Assembly (NCBI GenBank): GCA_963205155.1
Contig: CAUJJY010000257.1
Span: 1 to 20,893, forward strand
Direction of reading: 5' to 3'
From: Candidatus Zixiibacteriota bacterium
GTDB lineage: Bacteria > Zixibacteria > MSB-5A5 > CAIYYT01
DNA: 20,893 bases
Below the pieces are notes generated by a model that worked only from the letters and a program-made list of their open reading frames with translations, ran no database searches and was not told the DNA's origin. A program made the position numbers and the translations under genes. Below are positions 1 to 6,459 of the stretch, one piece after another (the stretch's first letter is position 1; each line of letters opens with the position of its first letter).

Positions 1-879
1 ACAGGTGCAGGTTGGCATGTCGGACTGTCGGGCGGCGTCAAGCCACGTTGGCAGTATTCCTCCGACGAGATAACGCTGCAAAAATATGGCATCTATGCAG
101 GTTACGAAAACAAAAGGCACGGCAACGTACAGTTTGATCAATACTTGGCGTTCGCCGGTGAGTACCATGGAAGCGACATTAGCCGGGAACTTCTGAATTT
201 GCAGGGGACGCTCAAGGTTGGTAAGAGTTTGTGGTTTAACAACCAATTCGAGGTCGATGTCAATCGCGGTTGGCGAAAGGAAAAAAGTGGAAAGAGCCTG
301 GATTTGTCCAGCGTTTTCCTGAATGCGCGCTGGCGGGTCAGCAAGCAGGTCTCGCTGGGATCTTCATATGACACCCGCCGCAACTATTGGACTTATATAC
401 AGCAATCGATTGCCGACAGTCTCTTTGATGATCAATTGCGGCGCGGCGCCAGAGCCGACCTCAATCTTAGCTTGCCGTACCAGTTCATCTTGAACTCGCA
501 GATCGGTTATCGCAAGGCGGCCGATGAAACCGACCCGACGATTTCGCTGGTGTTTTACGCGAGCAAGTCAGGCATACCGACATCGCAGACGCGGGTGAGT
601 GTGCGTTACTCCAAATTCAACGGGCCGAGCAACGACGGCTACAATTACAGCGTCCGTCTCGCACAACGATTCGGCGACAAGTTGACGCTGGAGGCTGCTA
701 ATGGGCTGTACCGCTATGATCTGGCGTTGAATAACGATTCGCGCAGCAATCGCTGGTGGGAAGGCGTATTTCGTCTCGAGGCCCTGCGCAACTGGTATGC
801 GGATTTACTTTATCAGCACAATTCCGGCGACGACACTCATGGATACACGCTGCGTGCTGAAATCGGCCGGCGATTCTAA
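1..879 (+). CDS. Outer-membrane beta-barrel protein, C-terminal part (5' truncated)
   Basis: The frame is open from the first base, so the start lies outside the window; 292 residues are visible before the TAA. The chain is a series of short alternating polar/hydrophobic stretches rich in Tyr, Trp, Arg and Asn, separated by polar turns, as in transmembrane beta-strands. It ends in an aromatic residue (EIGRRF), the C-terminal phenylalanine signature recognised by the BAM machinery in many outer-membrane proteins. No specific family motif was recognised, so function is unknown. The following gene starts 24 bp downstream on the same strand, so they may be co-transcribed, although the products look unrelated. 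Confidence 0.75.
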   Translation, partial: TGAGWHVGLSGGVKPRWQYSSDEITLQKYGIYAGYENKRHGNVQFDQYLAFAGEYHGSDISRELLNLQGTLKVGKSLWFNNQFEVDVNRGWRKEKSGKSLDLSSVFLNARWRVSKQVSLGSSYDTRRNYWTYIQQSIADSLFDDQLRRGARADLNLSLPYQFILNSQIGYRKAADETDPTISLVFYASKSGIPTSQTRVSVRYSKFNGPSNDGYNYSVRLAQRFGDKLTLEAANGLYRYDLALNNDSRSNRWWEGVFRLEALRNWYADLLYQHNSGDDTHGYTLRAEIGRRF

Positions 880-903
880 TGCGGAGATGATAGAGAGAAT
901 AGT

Positions 904-2244
904 GTGGAAACAGTCTATACCTGGGTCATAACAATTGCGGTATCGTCAGTTATTCTCGGCGTATACGTCCGCAAATTCTTAGTCGAACGCAAGAGCGCCA
1001 CCGAACGCAAAGCGGAAGCGCGCGCTTTGGGGATAGACCGTCCGCGTTCACAGTATCCATTCATCAATACGAGTCTTTGCATCGGCTGTGGAACCTGTAC
1101 AATGGTGTGTCCCGAGGGCGATGTGATCGGCATTGTGCATGGAGTCGCGACAATCATCAACGGCGAACGCTGCGTCGGCCATGGCGCTTGTGAGAAGGAG
1201 TGTCCGGTCGGCGCAATCAAAGTCGGTCTTGGCGATGTCCGCAGCCGCCCCGACATTCCGGTATTGAGCAAGACAATGGAGACGACAGTTCCGGGAATTT
1301 TCATCGCGGGCGAGTTGAGTGGAATTTCATTGATTCGTAATGCCGTCAGTCACGGCAAGTTGGTCATAGATACAATAGCAGACCGAGTACGGAGCCAGGG
1401 ACTGCGGCACGAATACGCTGCCATCATCGTGGGCGCCGGGCCGGCCGGCATCACAGCGGCATTGCGGGCACAGGAACTGGGCCTGCGCTATTTGCTCATT
1501 GACCAGGATGATCTCGGCGGCGCCATACGCCATTATCCGCGCAATAAGCTGGTAATGACACAGCCATTGGATTTGCCGTTGTACGGTCAACTCAAGAAGG
1601 ATGAATACAGCAAAGAGTTTCTGGTCGAGCTCTGGGATCAACTGCGCACGAAGATATCCGGCAGTTTTCACGGCAACGAGAAACTGATCGGAGTGTCGCT
1701 TGATCCGCAGGGATTTGTCGTCGCGACCAATCGGGCGACTTACGCATGCGCCAATGTTCTGATGGCGATTGGGCGTCGCGGTACACCGCGGCAGCTCAAT
1801 GTTGATGGTGAAGAGCTGCCCAAGGTGATGTATCAGCTGGTCGATGCGCGATCGTACAGCGGCCGCGATTTGCTGATTGTTGGCGGCGGTGATTCAGCTA
1901 TTGAAGCTGCCGTTGGATTGGCGCGGCAGGCGAACAATCGTGTCACAATCTCATATCGCCGCGACGCGTTTTACCGGATCAAGAAGAAGAATGAGAATGC
2001 GGTCACCAAATTGATGCAAACCAATAAGATCAAGGTCGTGTTCGATTCTCAAGTGAAGCGAATCGGTTCCGACAAGGTTGTGTTGGTCACCAAGTCCGGT
2101 GAAGTCACGCTCGTCAACGATTATGTGTTCATTTTTGCGGGGGGCGACCCGCCCTACGAATTTCTCAAAGGCATGGGGATACAATTCGGGGGCGAGAAGA
2201 AAGAACCCTCGCGCTCATCGACAGCCTCACCGTTAACTCTCTAA
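904..2244 (+). CDS. Membrane-anchored ferredoxin-FAD/NAD(P) oxidoreductase (YpdA/thioredoxin-reductase-like)
   Basis: GTG start; 446 aa. Residues 5-22 form one hydrophobic segment that should anchor the protein with the redox domains in the cytoplasm. A two-cluster ferredoxin domain follows: C59, C62, C65 and C69 form a standard CxxCxxCxxxCP set, while the second set reads C90-x5-C96-x3-CP with His93 where a cysteine is usual. Next comes GAGPAG (177-182, FAD) and then GGGDSA (327-332, NAD(P)H). There is no CxxC redox pair between the two nucleotide sites, so it is not a classical thioredoxin reductase. The NAD half, including SYRRDAFYRIK, resembles YpdA-type bacillithiol-disulfide reductases. 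Probable role: electron transfer between NAD(P)H, flavin and iron-sulfur clusters; the partner is unknown. An FAD-domain tail motif lies before the Rossmann fold (see findings). Confidence 0.85.
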   Translation: METVYTWVITIAVSSVILGVYVRKFLVERKSATERKAEARALGIDRPRSQYPFINTSLCIGCGTCTMVCPEGDVIGIVHGVATIINGERCVGHGACEKECPVGAIKVGLGDVRSRPDIPVLSKTMETTVPGIFIAGELSGISLIRNAVSHGKLVIDTIADRVRSQGLRHEYAAIIVGAGPAGITAALRAQELGLRYLLIDQDDLGGAIRHYPRNKLVMTQPLDLPLYGQLKKDEYSKEFLVELWDQLRTKISGSFHGNEKLIGVSLDPQGFVVATNRATYACANVLMAIGRRGTPRQLNVDGEELPKVMYQLVDARSYSGRDLLIVGGGDSAIEAAVGLARQANNRVTISYRRDAFYRIKKKNENAVTKLMQTNKIKVVFDSQVKRIGSDKVVLVTKSGEVTLVNDYVFIFAGGDPPYEFLKGMGIQFGGEKKEPSRSSTASPLTL

Positions 2245-2360
2245 AAGGCGATTTCCCTCAAACCGAACCGAGCTTGAACGACCAGGGCCCGTTTGGGGCA
2301 TTAGTAGTCGAGAACTTGGCTGGGTATTGAATTGGTGCTTGCCGGGAGGGAGAATACAAG

Positions 2361-2433
2361 CTCCCCGGGCCGGGCTCGAACCAGCGACCCGCTGATTAAC
2401 AGTCAGCTGCTCTACCGACTGAGCTACCGGGGA
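2361..2433 (-). tRNA. tRNA-Asn (anticodon GTT)
   Basis: The cloverleaf can be folded by hand on the minus strand. The acceptor stem TCCCCGG/CCGGGGA is 7 bp and perfect. The D-arm is GCTC/GAGC. The anticodon stem GCTGA/TCAGC has loop CTGTTAA, giving anticodon GTT. The variable loop is GGGTC, and the T-arm GCTGG/CCGGC has loop TTCGAGC. The discriminator base is G. The CCA end is not encoded (CTT follows). No convincing terminator was seen between the 3' end and the stop of the oxidoreductase gene at 2244, which converges on it. Confidence 0.96.
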
Positions 2434-2460
2434 GTGTATTTGCTTCTAATATCGGGCGCC

Positions 2461-2488
2461 AATATAAACAATTAACCTTGCCTGTCAA
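2461..2488 (-). promoter_or_regulatory. Promoter of tRNA-Asn
   Basis: On the minus strand a perfect -35 TTGACA (2483-2488) is followed by a 16-bp spacer and a -10 TATATT (2461-2466). The start should be near 2454, about 20 nt before the mature tRNA 5' end. The bases directly after the -10 are GGCGCC, a GC-rich discriminator typical of stringently controlled stable-RNA promoters. Confidence 0.75.
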
Positions 2489-2645
2489 GGAAATTGCCCA
2501 CCGAAAAAGTCCCGGAAATGGATCAGTATGGGCACTGGATACAGGTCTGGATATCGACCAGGAGAGAGAGGCAGTGTGGTGACGAAGTCCACGGCTGTCT
2601 TGACAGTGCTTGCCAAATCAAGTCAGCTTTACGATACATAATCCC
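2489..2645. other. Intergenic stretch with no supported gene
   Basis: This stretch lies between the tRNA promoter and the EamA gene. It has short open frames but none with a plausible start, ribosome-binding site and protein-like composition. A TTGACA is present at 2600-2605, but no -10 lies at proper spacing. The EamA promoter is presumably here but could not be placed. Confidence 0.5.
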
Positions 2646-3524
2646 ATGTCTAATACCGCTCCGCGTCGACATCAAATACTTGCCGAAATCGGCCTTCTTT
2701 ATGCCGCGGCGATCTGGGGTGCGACGTTCTTCATTGTAAAAGACATTCTTGCGCAGATCGATCCAATAGTCTTAGTCGGCTACCGTTTTGCGCTGGCCGG
2801 AATATTGTTGGCAGGTTATCTGGCGATCAAGCGGACGCCGATGTTGACCGGACTGAAAGATGGCATCATTCTCGGCGTGATTCTCTGGGCGTTGTACATC
2901 CCCCAAACCATTGGATTGGGTTACACCTCGGCAGCCAATTCCGGATTCATTACCGGGCTATTCGTCGTCATCGTTCCGATTCTTGCGTATGCGCTCTTTC
3001 GCAAGAAGCCGTCGCCATGGGAGGCGGTCGCGCTGTTGTTGTCGCTCGCCGGGCTGTGGTTTCTAACCGGCGGAATCAGTGGAATGAACTTTGGCGATTT
3101 AATCACGTTAATCGCCGCGTTCTTCTATGCGTTGCACCTGCTTTATTGCGACAAGTACATGAAGGCTGGGCGCGATCCCATTGTGATCAGTGTTCAGCAG
3201 TTTCTACTTGTGGGTGCACTTAGCTTCGCGACGGCGTGGATATTCGACCTGCCGTTTACGATGGGTGACCGCACAACGATATTGACGGTAATCTTCCTGA
3301 CTCTGTTGCCGACACTAAGCGCGTTCTTGATCCAGCTTTATGCACAGAAGCTGACTTCGCCGTTTCGCGTCAGTCTGATTTTCGCTCTCGAACCGGTGTT
3401 TGCGGCGATCTTCGCCTGGACCCTTGGCGGTGAGCAGTTCGTGATTCGCAGCGCTGCCGGCGGGCTGTTAATCTTCATTGCCATGATTGTTGCCGAATTG
3501 CCGGCAGCGAGTGTGAAAAAGTAG
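2646..3524 (+). CDS. EamA/DMT-family transporter (RhaT/YdcZ-like permease)
   Basis: 292 aa from the ATG at 2646. An in-frame TTG at 2610 would add 12 polar residues and is less likely. The protein is almost entirely hydrophobic and divides into two similar halves, giving about ten membrane helices, the usual architecture of drug/metabolite transporters with two EamA repeats. The first repeat opens with AAAIWGATFFIVK (residues 20-32), a typical EamA helix-1 motif, followed by a charged residue and PIVLVGYRFALAG. The second half carries LIFALEPVFAAIFAW, the usual start of the last helices. It sits in the inner membrane. The substrate cannot be told from sequence; family members export amino acids, nucleosides or drugs. 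There is no clear Shine-Dalgarno in front of the ATG. The gene appears monocistronic. Confidence 0.9.
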   Translation: MSNTAPRRHQILAEIGLLYAAAIWGATFFIVKDILAQIDPIVLVGYRFALAGILLAGYLAIKRTPMLTGLKDGIILGVILWALYIPQTIGLGYTSAANSGFITGLFVVIVPILAYALFRKKPSPWEAVALLLSLAGLWFLTGGISGMNFGDLITLIAAFFYALHLLYCDKYMKAGRDPIVISVQQFLLVGALSFATAWIFDLPFTMGDRTTILTVIFLTLLPTLSAFLIQLYAQKLTSPFRVSLIFALEPVFAAIFAWTLGGEQFVIRSAAGGLLIFIAMIVAELPAASVKK

Positions 3525-3571
3525 CTGACTTTTCGAAAGGTGTCGCGACAATAGTCAGTTCCGGCTATAAA
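3525..3571 (+). promoter_or_regulatory. Nested palindromes and possible promoter upstream of the Asp-box gene
   Basis: Immediately after the EamA stop codon there are two perfect palindromes, TTTCGAAA (3531-3538) and TGTCGCGACA (3541-3550). An outer inverted repeat CTGACT (3525-3530)/AGTCAG (3553-3558) encloses both. A -10-like TATAAA follows at 3566-3571 without a good -35. This arrangement could be an operator overlapping a promoter, but no run of T residues follows, so it is not an intrinsic terminator. The role is inference. Confidence 0.3.
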
Positions 3572-3691
3572 TAACCTTGATTTTACTTGCCAAATTCCCG
3601 TTTCGGAGTTGATTGTAGTTGTACTTTCGTTCAAACAACCCAGCCGGATACTCGTCACTTGGTTGTCATCACAACCCCAGGAGAATGTACT

Positions 3692-5626
3692 ATGCCCCGT
3701 TTTGTCCTCGCCTTTGCCCTCGCGATCCTGATCGCCTGGGTGGAACTTTCACTGGCGCAAACACCACCTAATGTTCGCGTCAATTCAGTAACGACGAATC
3801 TACAGAATGAAGAACAGATCTGGATCAGTCCGCTGAATGCAGATATTGTGGTAGCCAACTGGCGCGACTGGCGGTTGGGATTCCGCCGCGTTGGAGTCGG
3901 CGTTTCGACAAATGGCGGTGCGACCTGGACCGATGCTCTGTTTCCAGATACGCCATATGATCGTCAATCGGATCCCTGTATGGTGGGTGACCGTCTGGGC
4001 AATTTTTATGCGAACCATTTGAACTATGATAACCTCGATCAATACAACAACAGCTTGATCGTGGTGATGAAGTCGACCGACAATGGGGCGACCTGGTCGG
4101 ACCCGGTGCCGACACATCCGGCCAATGCCAATACATTCGAGGACAAGCAATTTACAGCCGTTGACCGCACTAACGGTGCACACGACGGTAATTACTATGT
4201 GTCGTGGACGCGCTTTCCCAATCCGACACGCATCATATTCATTCGTTCAACGGACGGTGCGGCCAGCTTTGGCGATTCGGTTAAGGTCAGCAAGCCTAAT
4301 TTCGAACCGTTATGCAATGAAGATGTCGATGCCGGGCAGTTTTCGATTCCGATTGTCGATTCTGATGGCGACGTGCATGTTTTTTGGCAGGGCTACAATA
4401 TTTCACCCGGTTGTTTTTTCCAATATTGCATCCGGCACGTTATGTCGACCGACGGCGGGGTCAGTTTTTCGCCGGATACGATTGCCTTTGAGAGCAACTA
4501 CGGGTATTACAATGTTGACGGCGGCGTGAACACGTATGGCATGCCCAATGGTGATTGCGATATCTCCGGCGGCCTGTACGACAACACCATTTACATCTCG
4601 CAGTCGCAATGGGCCGAGGGGTTCAATGATCGCACCAACGTTATTGTGCGCAAGTCAACCGACAAGGGCCAGACGTGGAGCGCTCCGGCGGTCGTCAATG
4701 ACGACAACCCGGATGCTCTGATCGATCAATTTCATCCGTGGCTGTATGTTAACGAAGATGGCGTCGTGTTGTTGATTTTTTACGATCAGCGCGATGATCC
4801 GGTCGGGCACACGTTGTTCAATGCTTATTTCTCGGCTTCCTTCGACGGCGGCGAGACCTATATCACAAACATGCGGATTTCGAACGTGTCGATTAATCCG
4901 GCTTTTGCTTCTCCCGACAAAGTCAACGTGCCGGATGATGTGCGCGAGGAAGACGGTTCGATGCTGCTCTATCGCCAACCTGATCGCAGTCCGATGGCGG
5001 GACTATTCGCGGAATATATCGGTGTTGCCGCCAAGCGCGACACCGTGTCGACGATTTGGACTGATACTCGCAATGGCAATCAGGATGCGTATTCGGCGCG
5101 CTTCATTCTGCCGTTCCAGAGACCGCGGTTGTACTTACCGGCGGATGGCGACACGAATATCGACACGTCGCCATTATTTCAGTGGTCCACTTGCTGGCAC
5201 GAATGGAACGACACCTATCGTCTCGAAGTCAGCAAGCAGTCGAATTTTGCGACCCTGGAATACTCGATTGACAGTTTGACCAACAACGATTTCAACTTCG
5301 TCGGAACGTTGGATAGCACCAAATACTATTGGCGCGTGAAGGCGTTTCGCAATGTAGGGACAGATTCGACAGAGTATTCAGACACTTACACATTTGGAAG
5401 AGTTTTGCCGCCGACGTATCAATGCGGCGATGCCGACGGCAGTAGCAGCATTACGATTTCGGATGCCGTTTATTTGATCAACTATATCTTTAGCGGCGGA
5501 CCGGCACCGGTGCCATTGTTGTCCGGTGATGCGGACTGCAGCGGGAGCGTGAATATCTCCGATGCAGTTTATCTGATCGGATACATTTTCTCTGGCGGGC
5601 CGGCACCATGCGCGGCCTGTAAATAG
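3692..5626 (+). CDS. Secreted Asp-box (BNR/sialidase-fold) beta-propeller protein with dockerin-like C-terminus
   Basis: 644 aa from the ATG at 3692, chosen because AGGAGA lies 7 bp upstream and a signal peptide follows directly (hydrophobic 4-21, cleavage after about ALA-type SLA-Q). Six Asp boxes (S-x-D-x-G-x-x-[WFY]) occur near residues 72, 128, 186, 252, 322 and 383, spaced about 55-70 residues apart, as in a six-bladed sialidase-type propeller. The segment around IWTDTRNGNQDAY (455-467) closes this region. A fibronectin-like module (about 478-570, with PLFQWS and YYWRVKAF) comes next. Two dockerin-like repeats end the protein (578-640). The catalytic arginine triad of true sialidases was not identified, so enzyme activity is unproven. 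Likely exported; it may be cell-surface or extracellular. It stands alone, followed by a strong terminator. Confidence 0.85.
   Translation: MPRFVLAFALAILIAWVELSLAQTPPNVRVNSVTTNLQNEEQIWISPLNADIVVANWRDWRLGFRRVGVGVSTNGGATWTDALFPDTPYDRQSDPCMVGDRLGNFYANHLNYDNLDQYNNSLIVVMKSTDNGATWSDPVPTHPANANTFEDKQFTAVDRTNGAHDGNYYVSWTRFPNPTRIIFIRSTDGAASFGDSVKVSKPNFEPLCNEDVDAGQFSIPIVDSDGDVHVFWQGYNISPGCFFQYCIRHVMSTDGGVSFSPDTIAFESNYGYYNVDGGVNTYGMPNGDCDISGGLYDNTIYISQSQWAEGFNDRTNVIVRKSTDKGQTWSAPAVVNDDNPDALIDQFHPWLYVNEDGVVLLIFYDQRDDPVGHTLFNAYFSASFDGGETYITNMRISNVSINPAFASPDKVNVPDDVREEDGSMLLYRQPDRSPMAGLFAEYIGVAAKRDTVSTIWTDTRNGNQDAYSARFILPFQRPRLYLPADGDTNIDTSPLFQWSTCWHEWNDTYRLEVSKQSNFATLEYSIDSLTNNDFNFVGTLDSTKYYWRVKAFRNVGTDSTEYSDTYTFGRVLPPTYQCGDADGSSSITISDAVYLINYIFSGGPAPVPLLSGDADCSGSVNISDAVYLIGYIFSGGPAPCAACK
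5423..5608 (+). repeat. Tandem dockerin-like Ca-binding repeats (within CDS)
   Basis: Two homologous coding units lie at about 5423-5509 and 5525-5608. Both encode GDAD-(G/C)-S-x-S-(I/V)-x-ISDAVYLI-x-YIFSGGPAP. Asp/Asn/Ser at positions 1, 3, 5 and the Asp after IS fit the EF-hand-like calcium loop of type I dockerins. The DNA copies have diverged at third positions, so the duplication is not recent. Confidence 0.8.
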
Positions 5627-5640
5627 TAGGTACAGAATTA

Positions 5641-5671
5641 GCCCTCTTCCCGGCAGGGAAGAGGGCTTTTT
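5641..5671 (+). terminator. Rho-independent terminator after the Asp-box gene
   Basis: An 11-bp perfect stem, GCCCTCTTCCC/GGGAAGAGGGC, with tetraloop GGCA is followed directly by TTTTT. It starts 14 bp after the stop codon. There is no T run on the other strand, so it acts on plus-strand transcripts only. Confidence 0.93.
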
Positions 5672-5725
5672 GTCGATAGCCTTTCTCTGCTTGCAATTAT
5701 AGCGACTCTCACCGTTATTTCGACC

Positions 5726-6445
5726 GTGTCATCAGCAGGAACTCTATTTATTGTCGCCACGCCGATCGGGAATCTCGGCGACATGACCTATCGCGCAGTT
5801 GAAACTCTGCGGCAGGCGGATCTGATTGCTTGCGAGGATACGCGCACATCGCAGACGCTCTTATCGCATTTTGACATCCACAAACCGCTCGTCTCATACC
5901 ACAATTTCAACGAACGCAAGGTTACCGAGAAGTTGATCAGCCGCCTTCAACTTGGCGAGAATATAGCCCTGATCTCTGATGCCGGGACGCCGAGCATATC
6001 TGATCCCGGATTCATCATTGTGCGGGGGGCAATCGCGGCAGGAATACCGATTGTGCCGATTCCAGGAGCATCGGCGTCGATCTCAGCTCTGGCGATTAGC
6101 GGACTGCCGACCGATGCCTTTATCTTCCACGGCTTTCTGCCTCAAACCCGGGGTAAACGCCGGACGGTGATTGAATCATTGGCCGATCGCCGCGAAACGC
6201 TGGTGTTCTATGAGTCGCCGTTCAAGATTCACAAGTTGATTGACTTGTTGTTTGAATTGCTGGGGAACCGACAGGTCGTGCTGTGTCGGGAATTGACGAA
6301 GAAATTCGAAGAGATTATTCGCGGTGATTTGGAAGCGGTGCGAGCGAAAATCGCCGGACGAGTCCTTAAGGGTGAGATCACACTGGTTGTCGAAGGAAGA
6401 ACTCGCAAAGCGGAGCGGGGCGAAAGCGACAAAGCTGAAGATTAG
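5726..6445 (+). CDS. rsmI: 16S rRNA (cytidine(1402)-2'-O)-methyltransferase RsmI
   Basis: 239 aa; GTG start. It belongs to the tetrapyrrole-methylase (SAM-dependent) fold. The RsmI signature set is complete: LFIVATPIGNLGDMTYRA (7-24), the CEDTRTS segment (37-43), LISDAGTPSISDPGF (78-92), PIPGASASISAL (112-123) and the GFLP(Q)xRGKR element. It 2'-O-methylates C1402 in the decoding centre, using S-adenosylmethionine, in the cytoplasm. The protein is shorter than the E. coli enzyme (about 286 aa) and ends soon after the catalytic domain, as in many other phyla. No Shine-Dalgarno is visible before the GTG. The gene converges on the patatin gene, with only 14 bp between the two stop codons. Confidence 0.95.
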   Translation: MSSAGTLFIVATPIGNLGDMTYRAVETLRQADLIACEDTRTSQTLLSHFDIHKPLVSYHNFNERKVTEKLISRLQLGENIALISDAGTPSISDPGFIIVRGAIAAGIPIVPIPGASASISALAISGLPTDAFIFHGFLPQTRGKRRTVIESLADRRETLVFYESPFKIHKLIDLLFELLGNRQVVLCRELTKKFEEIIRGDLEAVRAKIAGRVLKGEITLVVEGRTRKAERGESDKAED

Positions 6446-6459
6446 CAGAAGGGTGCCAA

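Noticed and set aside
2187..2244. Frameshift at the 3' end of the oxidoreductase gene, because of its Ser/Thr-rich last residues
   Set aside because: Total length is normal for the family and the other frames give no better continuation, so a natural variable tail is simpler.
2245..2360. Possible gene remnant or integration scar next to the tRNA
   Set aside because: A short minus-strand frame can be read, but it has no recognisable motif, and no second copy of the tRNA 3' end (attachment-site duplication) is present in the window.
2600..2645. TTGACA at 2600-2605 as -35 of the EamA gene promoter
   Set aside because: No acceptable -10 lies 15-19 bp downstream; TACGAT at 2630 is 24 bp away, and CATAAT at 2637 would start transcription inside the gene.
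2494..2739. Small plus-strand open frame of 81 codons before and over the EamA gene
   Set aside because: It overlaps the start of the clearly real transporter in another frame, and its composition is not protein-like.
5670..5702. TTGTCG...TTATAG as promoter of rsmI
   Set aside because: The spacer is 21 bp, too long for a usual promoter, and the -35 overlaps the terminator T run.
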